NCBI RefSeq assembly: GCF_019802345.1
Contig: NZ_JAINDZ010000028.1
Location: 1 to 64,000, forward strand
Direction: 5' to 3'
From: Methylosinus sp. Sm6
Lineage (GTDB): Bacteria; Pseudomonadota; Alphaproteobacteria; Rhizobiales; Beijerinckiaceae
Length of the DNA stretch: 64,000 nucleotides
In this document: piece after piece, positions 8,044 through 17,437 of the stretch
Layout: the number at the start of each line of letters is the position of its first letter
How positions within the stretch are numbered: the stretch's first letter is position 1
The notes under the pieces: generated by a model
The model's input: only the letters and a program-made list of their open reading frames with translations
What the model was told of the DNA's origin: nothing
The model's database searches: none
Position numbers and translations under genes: made by a program

Positions 8044-9228
8044 TCAGGCGTTTTCGCTGCTCCTCGAGCTTGCAAGATCCCAAGCGGTCAGTCCGACGCC
8101 AACCGACAGGCCGATGCCGAACACGATCGCTGCGCCGCGAACTCCGCTGCCTTCGAGTACTACCGCAGCGAGCGGGAGGACGGCGAGGATCGTCAGATTG
8201 TTCAGGCTCTCGGAAATCGCCAGAACCACGCCCTTGTCCTCCTTCGCCCGGGACGCGAGGATCGCGGTGCTGGTGGGAGCAGCGACCCCGAGAGCCGCCC
8301 CCCACACGCCGAGCGATAGTAGGGACCCCGCCAACGCCACGGGTACTATAAGAAAGAGGCCGACCGCACACAGGACAACGAGGGTCGCGAGCGTCAGCGT
8401 CATCTCATCTCGCCCGCACAGCCGGCTGATACGGCCGACGCCAAAGTTGCCGAAACCGAGCCCGATGCCAAACGCGGAGACTGCGCCACCCGCCTCGGCT
8501 GCGCCGAAACCGTATCGCAGGCGCAAGACCTCGCCCGACAACAGGAAGGCCGATACCGCCGTGCCATTCCAGGCGCCCTTGGCGACGAGCGGCCGCAGAA
8601 TTGCCCACTCCCTCAGCCTTTTCCAAGAGATGCGCCCAGGCGTCACCCGCGCGGGCCCCACAGGAATCACGCTCCGTCCGAGCGCGAATGTGCCAACGCA
8701 CCCGGCTGCTGTCGCGAGGAAGGGCGCGGTCCAGCCGAAAGCGTCGGTGAGCAGGCCCGCAACCACCGGGCCCAATGCGATCCCGAGCGTCATGCCCAAC
8801 ATGACGAGGCCCATGGCGCCCGCTTGCCGATCCGACGGCATGCGATCCGCGATGAGCGCGAAAACCGTCGGGATGAGCGCTGCCGAGGCCAGCCCGCCGA
8901 AGACCCGAAAGACGATGGCCGCCGCGAAGGATGGCGCAAGCGTCAACGCAGCGCCATCGAGCGCGAAGAGCAGCAGCGCCGCGAGCAAGAGCCGCCGCCG
9001 GTCGATCCGGTCGGAGAAATAACCGAACACCGGCGCGGCAAGCGCGTAAGCAAACGCGTAGCTGGAGACAAGCCATGCGGCGCGGGCGGGCGTGACATCG
9101 AACGCCGCGCCAAGCGGCGCCAGCATGGGCGACAGCATGAATTCCGTCGCCCCGACGAAATAGACCACAAGCGCAAGAACGGGGAGCAGAAATTGGGATG
9201 GCACGAACCGGCCTCCTTGGAAAGGCAT
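8044..9228 (-). CDS. MFS transporter, DHA1 (drug:proton antiporter) type
   Basis: This 394-aa protein has about 12 hydrophobic segments, an N-terminal FLLPVLALVVYFVGATEFML helix typical of the AraJ/Cml efflux group, and the loop 2-3 motif GYFSDRIDRRRLLL near residues 69-82. It would export a small molecule using the proton gradient. It converges on the CAT-like/methyltransferase pair and forms the right half of cargo block 1. A matching resistance function for that block is possible but unproven. Confidence 0.87.
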   Translation of the reverse strand: MPFQGGRFVPSQFLLPVLALVVYFVGATEFMLSPMLAPLGAAFDVTPARAAWLVSSYAFAYALAAPVFGYFSDRIDRRRLLLAALLLFALDGAALTLAPSFAAAIVFRVFGGLASAALIPTVFALIADRMPSDRQAGAMGLVMLGMTLGIALGPVVAGLLTDAFGWTAPFLATAAGCVGTFALGRSVIPVGPARVTPGRISWKRLREWAILRPLVAKGAWNGTAVSAFLLSGEVLRLRYGFGAAEAGGAVSAFGIGLGFGNFGVGRISRLCGRDEMTLTLATLVVLCAVGLFLIVPVALAGSLLSLGVWGAALGVAAPTSTAILASRAKEDKGVVLAISESLNNLTILAVLPLAAVVLEGSGVRGAAIVFGIGLSVGVGLTAWDLASSRSSENA

Positions 9229-9691
9229 GGGCGATATCCGGCGCGTGGACGCAACGCGTCGGGCATCGCCGGGACGAGCAGTCGGTAGGTCGAGAGGGGG
9301 AATTCAGCGGACGCTGGAGATGCGGGCGCCACGCGCGAACGCCTTGGTCATCGCAAAAGGCGACGAAGCGTCCTGCCGAGGGAAGAGCGCGGACCCGAAC
9401 AAATCACGCCTGATGGAGGCGGAAGGCGGCAAAGTGATCGCCGCAGGCGTTCGAAGACGTAGAATGCTGGTAGCAAAAGAGCGGCTTTCGATCAACTCCG
9501 TCCGCCGCTCGCCTTTCAGTTCCCTGTCGGACGCGTCGTCGCGACGCGCCCTTCGGGTCTGGGTTCAACCGCCGAACTCCTGTCTTTACGCGATGGCGCC
9601 GCCGAAACCTCGCCGGCAGGCTTTGAGGTCTTGAGAACGGTGCCGCGATCCTCCGATCTTCACGGTATTTTCCCGCGAAGAGAGCTGGAGC
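9229..9691. other. Intergenic region upstream of traG
   Basis: About 460 bases lie between the MFS start (leftward) and the traG start (rightward). Frames on both strands are open by chance because of high GC, but none gives a recognisable protein. The stretch must hold the promoters of both flanking transcripts. No strong palindrome or terminator was identified by eye. Confidence 0.5.
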
Positions 9692-11683
9692 ATGTCCGCG
9701 ACAAAAATCCTCTGGGGGCAGATCCTCACCGTCTCTTTGATCGTGCTCGCGACGACCTGGGCCGCGACGCAGTGGACGGCGTGGCAGCTCGGCTTCCAGC
9801 CGCAGCTCGGCCGGCCATGGTTCGAACTCTTCGGCTGGCCTGTCTACCATCCGCCGGCCTTCTTCTGGTGGTGGTACTTCTACGACGCCTATGCACCGCA
9901 CGTTTTCGTCGAGGGCGCCTATATCGCGGCATCGGGCGGCTTTATCGCCATCGCGGTCGCCATCGGGATGTCGGTCTGGCGCGCGCGCGAGGCCAAGAAT
10001 GTCGAGACCTATGGCTCGGCGCGCTGGGCGCGCGCCGATGAGGTGCGAGCCGCTGGTCTGCTTGGACCCGACGGGGTGGTACTCGGCAAATTCGACAGTG
10101 CCTACCTTCGGCATGACGGACCAGAGCATGTGCTGTGCTTCGCGCCGACGCGCTCGGGCAAAGGCGTCGGCCTTGTCGTGCCGTCGCTGCTCACCTGGCC
10201 GGGCTCGGCGATCGTCCACGACATCAAGGGCGAGAACTGGTCGCTGACTGCCGGCTTCCGCGCGCGCCACGGCCGGGTCCTGCTCTTCGATCCGACCAAT
10301 GCGAAGTCGGCCGCCTATAATCCGCTGCTCGAGGTCCGCCGCGGCGAATGGGAGGTGCGCGACGTCCAGAACATCGCCGACATCCTGGTCGATCCGGAAG
10401 GGAGTCTCGAGAAGCGAAACCACTGGGAGAAGACCAGCCACGCGCTCCTGGTCGGCGCGATCCTCCACGTCCTCTACGCCGAGGAGAACAAGACGCTCGC
10501 CGGCGTCGCCGCCTTCCTGTCCGATCCGAAGCGGCCGATCGAGTCGACGCTCGCCGCGATGATGAAGACCGCGCATCTCGGCGAGGCCGGGCCGCATCCC
10601 GTCATCGCTTCGGCGGCGCGCGAGCTGCTCAACAAATCCGACAACGAGCGCTCAGGCGTGCTCTCGACCGCGATGTCATTCCTCGGCCTCTATCGCGACC
10701 CCGTCGTCGCCGAGGTGACGCGCCGCTGCGACTGGCGCATCGCCGACATTGTCGGCGGTCGCCACCCGACCAGCCTCTACCTGGTCGTGCCGCCCTCCGA
10801 CATCGCCCGGACCAAGCCGCTCATTCGGCTGATCCTCAATCAGATCGGCCGGCGTTTGACCGAGGATCTGCAGGCGAAGGGCAACCGCCATCGGCTGCTA
10901 CTCATGCTCGACGAGTTCCCGGCGCTCGGCCGCCTGGACTTCTTCGAGTCCGCCCTGGCGTTCATGGCGGGCTATGGCCTGAAGAGCTTCCTGATCGCGC
11001 AGTCGCTGAACCAGATCGAGAAGGCTTACGGGCCGAACAACTCGATCCTCGACAACTGCCATGTGCGCGTCAGCTTCGCAACGAACGACGAGCGCACCGC
11101 CAAGCGCGTGTCGGACGCGCTCGGCACCGCGACCGAGATGCGTGCCATGCGCAACTATGCCGGCCATCGGCTGTCGCCCTGGCTTGGCCATCTGATGGTG
11201 TCGCGCTCGGAGACCGCCAGGCCGCTGCTCACGCCGGGCGAGATCATGCAGCTCCCGCCGGCCGACGAGATCGTCATGGTCGCGGGCACGCCGCCGATCC
11301 GGGCGAAGAAGGCGCGATACTTCGAGGACCGGCGCTTCAAGGAGCGGATCATGCCGCCGCCGGCACTGACCAGACCGTCGGGGGCGAGCGCCGACGACTG
11401 GAGCCGGCTGCCGCTTCCGGCTCGGCCGAAGGTGGCGGTCCTAGAGGGCACCGTCGTATCCGAGGCCGGCGACGAAGATCCGATCGGGTCGGAGCGGCGC
11501 CACCAGCCCGAGCTCGCGCGCGCCGTACCGGTCGAGAAGAAGATGCCGATCGAGAACGAGTTCGATGGCGGCGTCGACGACGATGCCGACGACGACACCG
11601 CGCGCATCAGCCGCGCGAACCAAATCATGCAAGGCGTCGCGCGCCAGGTCTCGCTCGATCCGAACGACGGCATGGAGCTGTGA
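9692..11683 (+). CDS. traG: TraG/VirD4 type IV coupling protein
   Basis: This 663-aa protein has two to three N-terminal membrane segments, a Walker A motif in APTRSGKGVG near residues 151-160, Walker B in LLLMLDEFPALGRL near residues 402-415 and the family segment SLNQIEKAYG. It is the inner-membrane ATPase that docks the relaxase-DNA complex to the Trb channel. An AGAGAGCTGGAGC leader precedes the ATG. The C-terminal 100 residues are acidic and variable. It heads the second transfer operon, followed by copG and the trb genes. Confidence 0.95.
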   Translation: MSATKILWGQILTVSLIVLATTWAATQWTAWQLGFQPQLGRPWFELFGWPVYHPPAFFWWWYFYDAYAPHVFVEGAYIAASGGFIAIAVAIGMSVWRAREAKNVETYGSARWARADEVRAAGLLGPDGVVLGKFDSAYLRHDGPEHVLCFAPTRSGKGVGLVVPSLLTWPGSAIVHDIKGENWSLTAGFRARHGRVLLFDPTNAKSAAYNPLLEVRRGEWEVRDVQNIADILVDPEGSLEKRNHWEKTSHALLVGAILHVLYAEENKTLAGVAAFLSDPKRPIESTLAAMMKTAHLGEAGPHPVIASAARELLNKSDNERSGVLSTAMSFLGLYRDPVVAEVTRRCDWRIADIVGGRHPTSLYLVVPPSDIARTKPLIRLILNQIGRRLTEDLQAKGNRHRLLLMLDEFPALGRLDFFESALAFMAGYGLKSFLIAQSLNQIEKAYGPNNSILDNCHVRVSFATNDERTAKRVSDALGTATEMRAMRNYAGHRLSPWLGHLMVSRSETARPLLTPGEIMQLPPADEIVMVAGTPPIRAKKARYFEDRRFKERIMPPPALTRPSGASADDWSRLPLPARPKVAVLEGTVVSEAGDEDPIGSERRHQPELARAVPVEKKMPIENEFDGGVDDDADDDTARISRANQIMQGVARQVSLDPNDGMEL

Positions 11684-11690
11684 GGCGCTG

Positions 11691-12125
11691 ATGACCAAGC
11701 CGACGAAGAAACAGCGCCTGTCGGTCTATCTCGAACCCGAGGTGATGAAGGCGCTCGCCGCCCATGCCGCTCGCCGCGACCAGTCGCGCTCGCTGATCGC
11801 CGAGGCGGCGATCGCGTCCTTCCTGTCGCCGGATGCCGCTGAGCGTCAGGAGGCGGCGACGACCAAGCGCCTCGACCAGCTTGACCGACGCATGACCCGC
11901 ATGGAGCGCGATCTCGGCATCTCGGTCGAGATGCTAGCCGTTTTCGTGCGCTTCTGGCTCACCACCAACCCGCCTTTGCCTGAACCGGCGCAGGCCGCCG
12001 CCCGGGCGCAGGCTGGCGAGCGCTATGACGCCTTCGTCGCCGCATTGGGCCGCAGACTCGCCAAGGGGCCGAAGCTGCGGCAGGAGATTTCAGAAGACAT
12101 CGAGCCCGCGCGCGACGCGCAATAG
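11691..12125 (+). CDS. CopG-family ribbon-helix-helix regulator
   Basis: This 144-aa protein starts 8 bases after the traG stop. The N-terminal RLSVYLEPEVMKALAAHAAR followed by QSRSLIAEAAIASFL is a ribbon-helix-helix DNA-binding domain. A helical segment with RLDQLDRRMTRMERDL and an Ala-rich tail follow. In this ICE family a CopG-like gene sits between traG and trbB and probably controls the trb operon, although no operator was identified. Confidence 0.85.
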   Translation: MTKPTKKQRLSVYLEPEVMKALAAHAARRDQSRSLIAEAAIASFLSPDAAERQEAATTKRLDQLDRRMTRMERDLGISVEMLAVFVRFWLTTNPPLPEPAQAAARAQAGERYDAFVAALGRRLAKGPKLRQEISEDIEPARDAQ

Positions 12126-12293
12126 GCGTCGATTGCGGCATCTCAAGTAATCGCCGATTCCGCCGAACACCTGTATTTGCACTCCACAGTACGACGCTCG
12201 AAACAATCTGTTGCAGCCGACCGATTTCCGGTTCTCTTAATCATCCCCGATCCAGGGGCGGCTTGACGCGGTCCCGCAAAGGACGGGGACGAC

Positions 12294-13277
12294 GTGGCCA
12301 TCTCTTCCGAGAAATCTGAGGCGATACTTCGAGGGGCCCGCATGCTGCGGACCGCTCTCGGCCCCGCCATCGCCGGTTTTCTCGGAGACGCCGGCGTAGT
12401 CGAGGTGATGCTCAACCCTGACGGCCGTCTCTGGATCGACCGGCTGTCCGAGGGATTGTCCGACACCGGCGAGAGGCTGTCGGCCGCCGATGGCGAGCGC
12501 ATCGTGCGCCTCGTCGCACACCATGTCGGCGCCGAAGTTCATGCCGGCAATCCGCGTGTCTCGGCCGAACTGCCGGAAACGGGAGAGCGGTTCGAGGGAT
12601 TGCTGCCCCCGGTCGTTGCGGCGCCGGCCTTCGCAATCCGCAAGCCCGCCGTCGCCGTCTTCACGCTAAGCGACTACGTCGCTGGCGGGATCATGACGGC
12701 CGAGCAGGCCGAGATCCTGCGCCAGGCGGTCGCCGATCGGCGCAACATCCTCGTCGCCGGCGGCACCTCGACCGGCAAGACCACGCTCACCAACGCGCTG
12801 CTCGCCGAAGTCTCCAAGACCTCCGATCGCGTCGTCCTCATCGAGGACACCCGCGAGCTGCAATGCGCCGCGCCGAACCTGGTCGCCATGCGGACCAAGG
12901 ACGGAGTCGCGACGCTCTCCGATCTTGTCCGCTCCTCCCTCCGCCTGCGCCCTGATCGCATTCCGATCGGCGAGGTGCGCGGCGCCGAGGCGCTCGACCT
13001 CTTGAAAGCCTGGGGCACGGGCCATCCGGGCGGCATCGGCACGATCCACGCCGGCACCGCGCTCGGCGCTTTGCGCCGCCTCGAGCAGCTCATCCAGGAA
13101 GCCGTCATCACCGTCCCGCGCGCCTTGATCGCTGAAACGATCGACCTCGTCGCAGTGCTCTCCGGACGCGGCGCCACCCGACGCCTGGCCGAGCTCGGCC
13201 GCGTCGAGGGGCTCAGCCCAGAAGGCGACTACCGCGTCCGCCCCGTCACCCAGCCCCTCGAAGGAGACCACGCATGA
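12294..13277 (+). CDS. trbB: TrbB, VirB11-type secretion ATPase
   Basis: This 327-aa protein uses a GTG start at 12294, preceded by GGACGGGGA. Walker A is [10 protein letters not shown] near residues 156-165, followed by [10 protein letters not shown] (Asp box) and [11 protein letters not shown] (His box), all typical of hexameric VirB11 ATPases. It energises pilus assembly and DNA transfer at the cytoplasmic face. A 168-base gap from copG may hold a promoter; trbC follows with an ATGA overlap. Confidence 0.95.
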   Translation: MAISSEKSEAILRGARMLRTALGPAIAGFLGDAGVVEVMLNPDGRLWIDRLSEGLSDTGERLSAADGERIVRLVAHHVGAEVHAGNPRVSAELPETGERFEGLLPPVVAAPAFAIRKPAVAVFTLSDYVAGGIMTAEQAEILRQAVADRRNILVAGGTSTGKTTLTNALLAEVSKTSDRVVLIEDTRELQCAAPNLVAMRTKDGVATLSDLVRSSLRLRPDRIPIGEVRGAEALDLLKAWGTGHPGGIGTIHAGTALGALRRLEQLIQEAVITVPRALIAETIDLVAVLSGRGATRRLAELGRVEGLSPEGDYRVRPVTQPLEGDHA

Positions 13278-13606
13278 TCGGCCGTGCCCTGCATTTTCGC
13301 CGCCACATCGCAATCGCCACATCCGTCCTCTTGGTCAGCATGATCCTGGCTCCCGCAGCCCATGCCTCCGGCTCGTCCATGCCGTGGGAACAGCCGCTGC
13401 AGCAGATCCTTCAATCGATCGAGGGGCCGGTCGCGAAGATCATCGCGGTGATCATCATCATCGTCACCGGCCTGACGCTCGCCTTCGGCGACACGTCCGG
13501 GGGCTTCCGCCGCCTGATCCAGATCGTCTTCGGCCTGTCGATCGCCTTCGCCGCGTCGAGCTTCTTCCTGTCGTTCTTCTCGTTCGGCGGCGGAGCGCTC
13601 GTCTGA
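13274..13606 (+). CDS. trbC: TrbC, VirB2-like conjugative pilin
   Basis: This 110-aa preprotein has a signal peptide ending near AHASG (about residue 32), a short loop and two hydrophobic helices, KIIAVIIIIVTGLTLAFG and the C-terminal helix. This is the VirB2/TrbC pilin layout. TraF upstream is the expected processing and cyclising peptidase. The start overlaps trbB and its stop overlaps trbD (TGATG). Confidence 0.93.
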   Translation: MIGRALHFRRHIAIATSVLLVSMILAPAAHASGSSMPWEQPLQQILQSIEGPVAKIIAVIIIIVTGLTLAFGDTSGGFRRLIQIVFGLSIAFAASSFFLSFFSFGGGALV

Positions 13607-13887
13607 TGGCGGGCCTCATCGAGAGCGGCGGCGACGTGCCGGGCTTCACCGTTCCGGTTCACCGGGCGCTGACCGAGCACATCCTGCTTGGGGGCGCGCC
13701 GCGGTCGATCGCCATCCTGAACGGCACGCTCGCCGCCGCTCTCGGTCTCGGCCTACGGCTCTGGCTCGTCGGCCTGGTGCTCTGGGCCATCGGCCATTTC
13801 GCCGCCGTCTGGGCGGCCAAACGCGACCCGCAGTTCGTCGACGTCGGTCGCCGGCACCTGCGCATCCCCGGCCATCTCGGAGTCTGA
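13606..13887 (+). CDS. trbD: TrbD, VirB3-like inner-membrane protein
   Basis: This 93-aa protein contains GFTVPVHRALTEHILLGG at the N-terminus, the typical TrbD/VirB3 opening, then one or two membrane segments (about residues 34-65) and the conserved RDPQFVDVGRRHLR tail. VirB3-type proteins associate with the VirB4/TrbE ATPase, whose gene follows 8 bases later. The ATG overlaps the trbC stop by one base. Confidence 0.93.
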   Translation: MAGLIESGGDVPGFTVPVHRALTEHILLGGAPRSIAILNGTLAAALGLGLRLWLVGLVLWAIGHFAAVWAAKRDPQFVDVGRRHLRIPGHLGV

Positions 13888-13895
13888 GGCACGCC

Positions 13896-16334
13896 ATGAT
13901 GAACCTCGCCGAATATCGCCGGACCTCGACCCGTCTCGCTGATTTCCTGCCGTGGGCGGCGCTCGTCGCCCCCGGCGTCGTGCTCAACAAGGACGGCAGC
14001 TTCCAGCGCAGCGCGCGCTTCCGCGGGCCCGACCTCGACTCCGCGGTGCAGGCCGAGCTCGTCGCCGTCGCCGGCCGCCTCAACAGCGCCTTCCGCCGGC
14101 TCGGCAGCGGCTGGGCGATCTTCGTCGAGGCGCAGCGCCACGCCGTCGGCGCTTATCCGACGAGCCGGTTTCCCGATCCGGCGTCCGCCATGGTCGATGC
14201 CGAGCGCAAGGCCGAATTCGAGGAAGACGCTGCGCACTACGAGTCGAGCTACTTCCTGACCTTCACCTTCCTGCCGCCAGCCGAGGACGCCGCGCGCGCC
14301 GAGAACTGGCTCTACGAGGGCAAGGCCGACCGCGGTGTCGACGCCTGGGAGGCGCTGCGCGGCTTCGTCGACCGCACCGACCGCATCCTGCAGCTCGTCG
14401 AAGCCTTCATGCCGGAGTGCGCCTGGCTCGATGACGTCGAGACGCTGACCTATCTGCACTCGACCGTCTCGACGAAGCGTTACCGCGTCCGAGTGCCCGA
14501 GACGCCGATGTATCTCGACGCGCTGGTCGCCGATCAGCCGCTGACCGGCGGGCTGGAGCCCCAACTGGGCGAAGCGCATTTGCGCGTCCTGACGATCGTC
14601 GGATTCCCGACGGTGACGACGCCCGGCATCCTCGACGAGCTGAACCGGCTGGCCTTTCCGTATCGCTGGGCGACCCGCGCGATCCTGCTCGACAAAACCG
14701 ACGCCACCAAGCTGCTGACCAAGATCCGGCGCCAGTGGTTCTCCAAGCGCAAGTCGATCGCCGCCATCCTCAAGGAGGTGATGACCAACGAGGCGAGCGT
14801 GCTGGTCGACACCGACGCCGCCAACAAGGCCGCCGATGCCGATCTCGCGCTACAGGAGCTGGGCGCTGACTATGCCGGCCAAGCCTACGTGACCGCCACG
14901 GTCGCGGTCTGGGACGCCGACGCGCGCGTGGCCGCCGAAAAGCTCCGCCTTGTCGAGAAGGTGGTTCAGGGACGCGATTTCACGGCCATGCCCGAGACGA
15001 TCAACGCGGCCGATGCTTGGCTCGGCTCGCTGCCCGGGCACGTCTACGCCAATGTGCGTCAGCCGCCGATCTCGACGCTCAATCTCGCCCACATGATCCC
15101 CTTGAGCGCCGTGTGGGCGGGGCCGGAACGGGATGAGCACTTCGGTGCGCCCCCCTTGCTGTACGGCAAGACCGAAGGGTCCACCCCGTTCCGGTTCTCC
15201 ATCCATGTCGGCGATGTCGGTCATACGCTCGTGGTCGGCCCGACTGGTGCCGGCAAGTCAGTGCTGCTGGCGCTGATGGCGCTGCAGTTCCGCCGCTACC
15301 ATCAGGCCCAGGTGTTCGCCTTCGACTTCGGCGGATCAATCCGCGCCGCGGCGATTGCCATGGCCGGCGACTGGCACGATCTCGGCGGCGGCCTGACCGA
15401 GGGCTCGGCCGATAGCGTCGCGCTTCAGCCGCTCTCCCGAATCAACGAGACGCCCGAGCGCGCCTGGGCCGCGGACTGGATCGTGGCCATTCTCATGCGC
15501 GAGAGCGTCCCGATCACGCCGGAGGTGAAGGAACTCATCTGGACGGCGCTGACCTCATTGGCCAGCGCGCCGGTCGGCGAGCGGACCATGACGGGCTTGT
15601 CCGTGCTGCTCCAGTCGAACGAACTCAAGCAGGCGCTGCGACCCTACTGCGTCGGCGGTCCCTATGGCCGGCTGCTCGACGCCGAGAGCGAGCATCTCGG
15701 CGTTGCAACGGTGCAGGCCTTCGAAACCGAAGGGCTCATCGGGACGGCCGCGGCCCCGGCAGTGCTCGCCTATCTCTTCCATCGCATCGAGGACCGCCTG
15801 AACGGCGCGCCGACGCTGATCATCGTCGACGAAGGTTGGCTCGCGCTCGACGACGAGGGCTTTGCCGGCCAGCTGCGCGAGTGGCTGAAGACGCTTCGAA
15901 AGAAGAACGCCAGCGTCGTCTTCGCCACGCAGTCGCTCTCCGACATCGACGGCTCGGCGATCGCGCCGGCGATCATCGAGAGCTGCCAGACCCGGCTCCT
16001 CCTGCCGAACGAGCGCGCCATCGAGCCGCAGATCACGGCGATCTACCGGCGGTTCGGTCTGAACGACCGGCAGATCGAGATCCTCGCGCGGGCCATGCCG
16101 AAGCGCGACTATTACTGCCAGTCGCGCCGCGGCAACCGGCTGTTCGAGCTGGGCCTCTCCGACGTGGCGCTCGCGCTCTGCGCCGCCTCCGCCAAGACCG
16201 ACCAGGCCGCCATTGATCGCATCGTCGCCGAGCATGGGCGCGAGGGCTTCCTCGCGGCGTGGCTGCGCCATCGCGGCGTCGACTGGGCCGCCGACCTCAT
16301 TCCCAACCTCACAAACCTGGAGAGCCAGCCATGA
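13896..16334 (+). CDS. trbE: TrbE, VirB4-type ATPase
   Basis: This 812-aa protein matches full-length TrbE. It starts with NLAEYRRTSTRLADFLPW, has the CagE/TrbE N-terminal domain, Walker A as GPTGAGKSVL near residue 448, and Walker B in PTLIIVDEGWLAL near residue 645. It is the largest ATPase of the mating-pair formation system and drives pilin extraction and DNA passage. The stop overlaps trbJ as ATGA. A second ATG directly follows the first, so the start could be one codon later. Confidence 0.96.
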   Translation: MMNLAEYRRTSTRLADFLPWAALVAPGVVLNKDGSFQRSARFRGPDLDSAVQAELVAVAGRLNSAFRRLGSGWAIFVEAQRHAVGAYPTSRFPDPASAMVDAERKAEFEEDAAHYESSYFLTFTFLPPAEDAARAENWLYEGKADRGVDAWEALRGFVDRTDRILQLVEAFMPECAWLDDVETLTYLHSTVSTKRYRVRVPETPMYLDALVADQPLTGGLEPQLGEAHLRVLTIVGFPTVTTPGILDELNRLAFPYRWATRAILLDKTDATKLLTKIRRQWFSKRKSIAAILKEVMTNEASVLVDTDAANKAADADLALQELGADYAGQAYVTATVAVWDADARVAAEKLRLVEKVVQGRDFTAMPETINAADAWLGSLPGHVYANVRQPPISTLNLAHMIPLSAVWAGPERDEHFGAPPLLYGKTEGSTPFRFSIHVGDVGHTLVVGPTGAGKSVLLALMALQFRRYHQAQVFAFDFGGSIRAAAIAMAGDWHDLGGGLTEGSADSVALQPLSRINETPERAWAADWIVAILMRESVPITPEVKELIWTALTSLASAPVGERTMTGLSVLLQSNELKQALRPYCVGGPYGRLLDAESEHLGVATVQAFETEGLIGTAAAPAVLAYLFHRIEDRLNGAPTLIIVDEGWLALDDEGFAGQLREWLKTLRKKNASVVFATQSLSDIDGSAIAPAIIESCQTRLLLPNERAIEPQITAIYRRFGLNDRQIEILARAMPKRDYYCQSRRGNRLFELGLSDVALALCAASAKTDQAAIDRIVAEHGREGFLAAWLRHRGVDWAADLIPNLTNLESQP

Positions 16335-17089
16335 AACTGCGTGTCCGTCGCGCGGCGCTCGTCGCCGCCTTGCTTGCCGTCCCGGTGTCGGTGTCGCCGA
16401 TCCTGACGGCGCCGGCCTCGGCGCAGTGGATCGTCTACGATCCCACGAACTACGCCCAGAACCTGCTCTCGGCGACGCGTGCCCTGCAGCAGATCAACAA
16501 CCAGATCACGTCGCTTCAAAACGAGGCGACGATGCTGATCAACCAGGCCCGCAACCTCGCGAGCCTGCCGTATTCCTCGCTCCAGCAGCTCCAGCAGTCT
16601 GTCCAGCGCACCCAGCAGCTCCTGAGCCAAGCGCAGCGCATCGCCTATGACGTCCAGAACATCGATCAGGCGTTCCAGACCACCTACGGAAACGCCTCGA
16701 TGACCGCGTCGGACCGGCAACTCGTCGCCCAGGCGAAGGAGCGCTGGCAGAACACCGTCTCGGGCCTGCAGGACGCCATGCGAGTCCAGGCCGGCGTGGT
16801 CGGCAACATCGACACCAACCGCTCGCAGATGTCGGCGCTGGTCGGCCAGAGCCAGGGCGCGACCGGCGCGCTGCAGGCAACTCAGGCCGGCAACCAGCTC
16901 CTCGCGCTGCAGGCCCAGCAGCTTGCCGATCTTACGGCGGTCGTCGCCGCGAACGGCCGGGCGCAGGCGCTCGCCGACGCCGAACGGTCGGCCGCGGCCG
17001 AACAGGGCCGCGAGCAGCGGCGTCGCTTCCTCACGCCGGGCAGCGGCTACCAGCCCGGCAACGCGCAGATGTTCCCCGGCAGCAACTGA
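16331..17089 (+). CDS. trbJ: TrbJ, VirB5-like pilus-associated protein
   Basis: This 252-aa protein has a signal peptide (residues 1-32, cleavage near ASAQW), the WIVYDPTNYAQNLL opening typical of TrbJ, and a long Gln-rich helical body likely to form coiled coils. VirB5-type proteins sit at the pilus tip and help contact recipients. Start overlaps trbE. Confidence 0.93.
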   Translation: MKLRVRRAALVAALLAVPVSVSPILTAPASAQWIVYDPTNYAQNLLSATRALQQINNQITSLQNEATMLINQARNLASLPYSSLQQLQQSVQRTQQLLSQAQRIAYDVQNIDQAFQTTYGNASMTASDRQLVAQAKERWQNTVSGLQDAMRVQAGVVGNIDTNRSQMSALVGQSQGATGALQATQAGNQLLALQAQQLADLTAVVAANGRAQALADAERSAAAEQGREQRRRFLTPGSGYQPGNAQMFPGSN

Positions 17090-17098
17090 GGCGCGGCG

Positions 17099-17434
17099 AT
17101 GGACGGAAAATCGCTCGCGCGTATCGGCGCCGTCATCTTCGTTGCGGTCGCGATCACCGCGACCGCAATCGAAGTCAGCCGCAAGGACGAGCCGGCGGAG
17201 AGCTGGGCCTCCAGCCGGCAAGTCACCGTCCCAGAAGATCCGCTGCGCGGCGAGCTGCTGCGCTGCCAGGCCCTCGGCGAAGCCGGCCCGCGCGACCCCG
17301 CGTGCCAGCGCGCCTGGGCGGAGAACCGCAATCGCTTCCTCGCCCCCGGAGCCCGTCCAGCCGAGCGCCTTCCGGAGGCGCAGCCCGCGCCGCTCCCGAC
17401 GCCGACACCGGCGCGACGCTCAGAGGCGCAATAG
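17099..17434 (+). CDS. TrbK-like putative entry-exclusion protein
   Basis: This 111-aa protein has an N-terminal hydrophobic segment (residues 8-25), then a short conserved region DPLRGELLRCQALGEAG with a second Cys in DPACQRAWAENRNRFL, and a Pro-rich tail. The Cys spacing and position between trbJ and trbL match the TrbK-alt family. TrbK of RP4 blocks entry of the same plasmid; that role is inferred here from position and family. Confidence 0.82.
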   Translation: MDGKSLARIGAVIFVAVAITATAIEVSRKDEPAESWASSRQVTVPEDPLRGELLRCQALGEAGPRDPACQRAWAENRNRFLAPGARPAERLPEAQPAPLPTPTPARRSEAQ

Positions 17435-17437
17435 ACC

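Noticed and set aside
9227-9634. 135-codon frame before traG
   Set aside because: No ribosome-binding site or recognisable domain; Arg/Ser-rich composition as expected for a non-coding GC-rich frame.
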